A stretch of DNA of 34,157 nt from a bacterium (lineage in GTDB: Bacteria > Bdellovibrionota_C > UBA2361 > OMII01), in contig JAFMJG010000012.1 in NCBI GenBank assembly GCA_017853605.1, positions 1 through 34,157 on the forward strand, read 5' to 3'. A program made the translations under genes and the position numbers. This document shows positions 31,201 through 34,157 of the stretch, piece after piece. The notes under the pieces are model-generated. The model had not been told where the DNA came from, did no database searches, and worked only from the letters and a program-made list of their open reading frames with translations. Every line of letters starts with the position of its first letter. Within the stretch, counting starts at the first letter, position 1.

Positions 31201-32131
31201 GACGCCTACGGTGACGCCGACCAACACCCCGAGCAGCACGCCAACTCCGACAAATACGCCGACCAACACCCCTACGAGGACGCCGACAAACACTCCAACC
31301 AACACTCCAACGAACTCCCCAACGATCACGCCAACGAGCACGCCGACCAACACGCCTACGAAGACGCCAACGAACACTCCTACGAACACCCCAAGCAATA
31401 CTGCGACGATCACCCCGACGAACACGCCGACCAATACCCCCACGAGGACTCCAACGGCGACCCCCACCAATACCCCAACGGTCACTCCGACGCGGACTCC
31501 AACCAACACTCCAACCAGAACCCCAACGGCTACACCGACCTACACGGCCACTAACACCCCGTCATCGTACTACCTAACGGTGAATGTTGGATCAGGGGGA
31601 ACCGTCAGCCAGGGCAGCGGGTACTACGCTACCAACAGCACTGTAAGCATGAGCGCATCTCCATCGAGCGGCTACACGTTCGCTGGATGGTCGGGAGACT
31701 GCGGCGGCACAGGAACGTGCAGCGTGACTATGAGCACCAACAGGTCTGTCACCGCATCCTTCACCGCTTGGGGGGTTGCTAGCGCCTGGTTTGCCGGTAG
31801 CTCATGGGTGTCAGGAACCTACACGCCTTCCGGGAGCTTCAGTATCGTCCCCTACCCTGGCTTTGGAGGCACGGTCGTTCCGCTCGTGTGTGACTGGAAC
31901 AGCGATGGGCGCAATGATCTCTTGACGGGAGTTGGAGCCGGTGGGGGCCCGCACCTTAAGATCTACACCGTGCCCGGCGGGGGAGGATTAACCGAGGTGG
32001 TGAGCTCTTTTGTCGCCCAGTGTGATGCCTCTTACTGCTATACAGGGGGCGCATGGCCGATTGCGTGTCTTGGAAACCGCTGGGTTCGTATCCAGTACGG
32101 AAATGGCGTAGTGCAGGACCACTACCGATAG
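28256..32131 (+). CDS. Giant secreted PEBP-like / Thr-Pro repeat / FG-GAP-like surface protein
   Basis: This is a 1291-residue exported protein. The signal peptide is about 1-24 ([14 protein letters not shown]). Residues about 35-205 resemble the PEBP/YbhB fold: [37 protein letters not shown] and VYALRS stand in family order. The DPDAP loop reads NPDAD, so the ligand site may be altered. Residues about 211-1101 are an almost unbroken TPTX repeat. A bacterial repeat domain follows (about 1103-1175, [14 protein letters not shown]), then an FG-GAP-like tail with a DWNSDGRND calcium-type loop and [12 protein letters not shown]. The ATG at 28256 is preferred; an upstream TTG at 28220 would bury the signal peptide. 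The Thr-Pro stalk is probably extended and perhaps O-glycosylated, holding two end domains apart at the cell surface. Function unknown. Confidence 0.82.
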   Translation: MRTVSKILAFLLAVLCCRMVLVSGTPLHSWQRGPPASSLAKATKFQVTSSSFSNGGQLPLEGTCWAGGLRESGEGQSPALSWKNAPRSAAAVAVLVHNPDADLVHWFAIITKKSRYFKTGLPRDVPDSVGAPSKIFYQEPNDFGVVGYSGPCPDLGVTERVSFEVYALRSAKIMNYPETAAGIRKALKKGTLMKVTLWARFTGLGDAKDLPTPTPEQGDPEPTPTPESSPTPTATPTTTNTPTETPTATATGAGTSTDTPTTTPTPSVTPTGTPTQTPSSSPTRTPTSTETPTSTSTHSPTATPSVTPTNTPSATPTVTHTPTATPTGTPTSTPSVTPTVTDTPTITPTPSDTPTHTPTPTDTATPTETPTPTETPTVTPTNTPTETPTATDTPTATSTPTASPTDTVTSTPTQTPTDTPTPSPTATPTDTDTPTASPTDTATPTDTPTATSTDTPTVTPTSTDTPTNTPTATSTVTPTETPTPSDTPTSTPTDTPTGTPTPTDTPTHTPTATNSPTDTPTDTPTETPTHTPTPSPTDTPTPTDTPTVTPTDTPTPTDTPTDTPTITPTNTPTETPTDTPTDTPTPTDTPTVTPTDTPTDTPTDTPTDTPTHTPTVTPSETPTDTPTETPTDTPTDTATDTPTVTPTDTPTDTPTETPTDTPTPTDTPTDTPTDTPTDTPTDTPTETPTHTPTVTPTDTPTDTPTDTPTDTPTSTDTPTVTPTDTPTDTPTDTPTDTPTHTPTVTPTDTPTDTPTETPTDTPTPTDTPTVTPTDTPTDTPTDTPTDTPTHTPTDTPTDTPTDTPTDTPTDTPTPTNTPTVTPTDTATDTPTDTPTDTPTHTPTVTPTETPTDTPTDTPTDTPTETPTDTPTRTPTPTNTPTATPTLTPTDTPTSTPTATPSRTPTQTPTNTPTNTPTKTPTATPTATPTHTPTGTPTNTPTATPTVTPTNTPTDTPTKTPTNTPTSTPTATPTITPTNTPTATPTVTPTNTPSSTPTPTNTPTNTPTRTPTNTPTNTPTNSPTITPTSTPTNTPTKTPTNTPTNTPSNTATITPTNTPTNTPTRTPTATPTNTPTVTPTRTPTNTPTRTPTATPTYTATNTPSSYYLTVNVGSGGTVSQGSGYYATNSTVSMSASPSSGYTFAGWSGDCGGTGTCSVTMSTNRSVTASFTAWGVASAWFAGSSWVSGTYTPSGSFSIVPYPGFGGTVVPLVCDWNSDGRNDLLTGVGAGGGPHLKIYTVPGGGGLTEVVSSFVAQCDASYCYTGGAWPIACLGNRWVRIQYGNGVVQDHYR
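28888..31560 (+). repeat. Degenerate 12-nt coding repeat (Thr-Pro-Thr-X), C/A-rich strand
   Basis: About 2.7 kb of ACN-CCN-ACN-NNN units encode the TPTX stalk. Third-codon positions vary widely among copies, so most units are old and kept by selection on the protein. The plus strand is very rich in C and A. Long open frames on the minus strand here (GVSVGVSV-type and Arg-rich) are by-products of the repeat and not genes. X is mainly D, E, S, V, P or H in the first two thirds and N, K, R, A, V or S in the last third. Confidence 0.95.
30321..30920 (+). repeat. 150-nt higher-order tandem repeat inside the Thr-Pro stalk
   Basis: An HTPT landmark (CTCACACACC or CCCACAC) recurs at 30321, 30471, 30621 and 30771, exactly 150 nt apart. 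Each copy encodes about 50 residues made of HTPT, a few DTPT units, a two-residue phase shift (STD, PTD or PTN), VTPT and more DTPT. A looser relative starts at 30087. Sequence identity between copies is visibly higher than between neighbouring 12-nt units, which points to recent duplication or conversion. Confidence 0.75.
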
Positions 32132-32190
32132 TCGGTTGGCTTCGGCCGATACGAGAGCTGCTATCTACGAGTTGGAGCAGCCAGACCAGA

Positions 32191-34157
32191 TTAGCTCTTC
32201 TGAACGGGAGATCCGTCCATCTCTGGCGGGACCTCGATGCCAAAGCTCGCCAGTATGCTTGGCGCGAGGTCCCAGATTCCGTGGTTCCCCGCTCTTAGGT
32301 CTCTCTTGTTCGAGAGCAGCACACCGGGGACGAGTCCAGGCTCAAAGCAGTGATCTGCCGACCAGAGGTTAGTGCGGTCGCCGATTACCTCAAGGGGGAA
32401 CTTGCCCAACACGGCTTCGTCGGAAACGCGGAATCCCCGGTTGTAGCCTACCAAGACGTCGGGGGCGAGCGCCATGAAGGGCCCCGAGTAGATCTTGCCC
32501 GAATCGTAGGCGGTGGAGACTATGCGCTGCCCCGTCCGGGGATCGAGCGCTGTCGGCAGGCGGGCGATGATCTGATCCTTGATAGCCTGCGCCTCGGGCG
32601 GAGTCACGATTCCGTTTGGCTCACGATCCTTCATGTTCAGGTAGATGCCGTTTATCCCCAGCGCGTAGGCCTTCGATCTCGACCAGTCCACCTGGTCAAA
32701 GAGGTCTCCTGGCTCTTTCGACTGCGGATCCTTGAGAACCGTGAAGCCCTCCTCGACGAGCCACCTGCTCAGGTGAAACTCCCGCTCGAAGGTGCCGAAC
32801 CCGTGATCTGAAAGCACGAAGAAGGTGGTGTCTTGGTCAACCCTTGAGAGCACCAACTTGAGCGCCTCATCCATCCGGCTGTAGAGCCACTTTACCGAGT
32901 TCTTGAGCTCGACACTTGCGTCGGGCTTGTAGAGCGGGTGGCTCGGGTCACACAGCCTCCACAGCATGTGGCAGTTCTGGTCGATACAGGAGAAGTAGAA
33001 AAAGAAGAAGCCATCTGAGTAGCGCGAGAGCTGGTAGTCCAGGATCCGGAAGTTCTCCTCAATCACTATCTTCGCCTGGTGGAAGTACTCCTCATCCGAG
33101 AGGACCCCCATCGCCAGCGCCTTCTGGTCGGCAGGAAACCCCTGGGTGTAGAAGCGCCCGGCAGCCTGTGCGATCTCGGTAGCGTAGGATGACGGGGAGC
33201 CTATCGGAAGGGTCGGGTCCATCGGGTCGATATTGATCGGGGACACGTACACCTTGAGGGTCGGGTGCACCTGCTTCACGTAGAACCGAACCATCCCCCC
33301 CACTGACGCGAAGAGCGGCACGAACTCAAACGACAGCGGCACCCACTCAGACCACTCCCCTTGCTTGATGATGAGCTGCTTCCCGCTAATGTCGATCTTG
33401 ACCAGGGGCTCTGTAGGATCCCGCGCAATGACGACCGGCAAGGAGGCAGGCGCGGAGTCGCGCCTGAACGAGTTAGGGGGTCCCTCCAGGGAGGCTTTGA
33501 AAACGTTGTTGACTGGGCGCACCCTAACGAGCCTGCCGCCGTTCCATCCCTTAGAGTCAGGCACATCGACCTCCGAGAAGAGGGTGAACGTGCCGTAGGT
33601 TCCGAGAAGGTCCGGAGTACCCATCCCCGAGAGGGATTGCACCCCCGCTTCCTCAATAACGGGAAAGTTCGCCGGGATTGCAAAGATGGTTGAGGATATC
33701 CCCTGCTCCTCCAGAATCGACCAAAACGGGCGACCCTTGCGCATCAGCTCCACGTGGCCGCTTTCGAGGGGGAGGTTCCACTTGCCGAGCGAGATCCCTG
33801 AATCCGATCCAAAGGAGCGGGACGTCGACAGGTAGGGCAAAAGGAGCTTAGGGTCCCGGTGCACGAAGTCGAAGATCCCGTGGCCTCCGGGATTAGTGCC
33901 CGAAATGAAGCTTGACCACGCAACTGGGCTCTGGGGAGGCATCGTCGTCGACAGCACCCCCGACGCGTTGCGTTCCATGAAGGCTTTGAAGGTTGGCATG
34001 GCCCCCTCCGCGACGAACCGCTGAAGGAGGACGGGGTCCATACCGTCGATGCCGAGGACTATCGTCTTGCGGCTGTTTTTGGTGCTTCTGAACGCAGGGG
34101 CCTTGCCGCTTCCAAGCATGTCAGAGAAAACTGCGCTGCCGAAGCTCGCGGCTGAAC
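32191..34157 (-). CDS. Alkaline phosphatase-superfamily (type I phosphodiesterase-like) protein, 5' partial
   Basis: Residues from the ATG at 34119 include IVLGIDGMDP with metal ligand Asp25. PPQSPVAWSS has Ser64 at the place of the nucleophilic Thr/Ser, followed by GTNPGGHGIFDF; much later comes FVLSDHGFG with further metal ligands. This is the layout of the phosphodiesterase/nucleotide pyrophosphatase branch of the alkaline phosphatase superfamily. The substrate is unknown. The frame stays open upstream of 34119 to the window edge and reads AASFGSAVF, which looks like the hydrophobic core of a Tat-type signal peptide. I therefore think the true start is outside the window. It is convergent with the giant repeat gene, with 59 bases between the stops; that gap holds a small GGC-TTCG-GCC hairpin without a T-run. 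Confidence 0.85.
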   Translation of the reverse strand, partial: SAASFGSAVFSDMLGSGKAPAFRSTKNSRKTIVLGIDGMDPVLLQRFVAEGAMPTFKAFMERNASGVLSTTMPPQSPVAWSSFISGTNPGGHGIFDFVHRDPKLLLPYLSTSRSFGSDSGISLGKWNLPLESGHVELMRKGRPFWSILEEQGISSTIFAIPANFPVIEEAGVQSLSGMGTPDLLGTYGTFTLFSEVDVPDSKGWNGGRLVRVRPVNNVFKASLEGPPNSFRRDSAPASLPVVIARDPTEPLVKIDISGKQLIIKQGEWSEWVPLSFEFVPLFASVGGMVRFYVKQVHPTLKVYVSPINIDPMDPTLPIGSPSSYATEIAQAAGRFYTQGFPADQKALAMGVLSDEEYFHQAKIVIEENFRILDYQLSRYSDGFFFFYFSCIDQNCHMLWRLCDPSHPLYKPDASVELKNSVKWLYSRMDEALKLVLSRVDQDTTFFVLSDHGFGTFEREFHLSRWLVEEGFTVLKDPQSKEPGDLFDQVDWSRSKAYALGINGIYLNMKDREPNGIVTPPEAQAIKDQIIARLPTALDPRTGQRIVSTAYDSGKIYSGPFMALAPDVLVGYNRGFRVSDEAVLGKFPLEVIGDRTNLWSADHCFEPGLVPGVLLSNKRDLRAGNHGIWDLAPSILASFGIEVPPEMDGSPVQKS

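Noticed and set aside
28888-31560. CRISPR array or microsatellite
   Set aside because: The repetition is in frame within one open frame, with no spacer-repeat alternation, and third-codon positions vary freely.
32135-32160. Hairpin GGC-TTCG-GCC between the convergent repeat protein and phosphatase genes as a terminator
   Set aside because: The stem is only five pairs long and no T-run follows on either strand.

Overview
The window looks like a stretch of chromosome from a diderm (Gram-negative) bacterium. It holds housekeeping genes (ispG, a tlyA-type rRNA methyltransferase, cysD and cysNC), lipoproteins with lipoboxes, and an envelope-spanning type IV secretion system (T4SS). The fused CysN-CysC protein, the PKD-domain sugar dehydrogenase and the giant Thr-Pro repeat protein would suit a deltaproteobacterial or Bdellovibrionota-like lineage, but that placement is a guess. 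Base composition is GC-rich throughout, with no obvious island boundary, IS element, tRNA, rRNA or CRISPR.

Layout. (1) 1-995: the 3' part of ispG. (2) 1023-3290: a membrane-anchored pseudokinase-like protein. (3) 3416-13709, minus strand: a T4SS block. Read in the direction of transcription it runs: small secreted protein, TraL, TraE, TraK, TraB, TraV-like lipoprotein, DotD-like lipoprotein, TraC ATPase, a second small lipoprotein, a small single-TM protein, an SH3 protein, and an M23 peptidase. A pilin follows as a separate unit with its own probable promoter and a clear intrinsic terminator. (4) 14093-18344, plus strand and divergent: a large two-TM protein followed by a TraD/DotL-type coupling ATPase. 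(5) 18345-18722: a gene-free stretch with RNA-like inverted repeats. (6) 18723-20520: two convergent genes of unknown function. (7) 20660-24889: tlyA, a PQQ-type sugar dehydrogenase with PKD domains, and an NADPH-dependent FMN reductase-like gene. (8) 25012-27816: cysD-cysNC sulfate activation. (9) 28256-32131: a secreted protein with a PEBP-like head, about 890 residues of Thr-Pro repeats and an FG-GAP-like tail. (10) 32191 to the window end: an alkaline-phosphatase-superfamily enzyme, probably truncated at its 5' end by the window.

The main point of interest is the T4SS. Its core order L-E-K-B-V-C is that of F-type conjugation systems. However, it carries a lipoprotein with an N0/secretin-like domain resembling DotD of Dot/Icm (IncI-type) systems. 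Its coupling ATPase is paired with a large membrane protein, as DotL is with DotM. No relaxase and none of the F-specific genes (traH, traU, traN, traW, traF, trbC, traG) are visible here. The cluster also carries its own peptidoglycan peptidase coupled to an SH3 protein. This could be a secretion or DNA-transfer machine of mixed ancestry; its substrates cannot be read from this window.

The second point of interest is the PEBP-(TPTX)n-FG-GAP protein. Its repeat contains a 150-nt higher-order repeat and switches from an acidic half to an Asn/Lys/Arg half.
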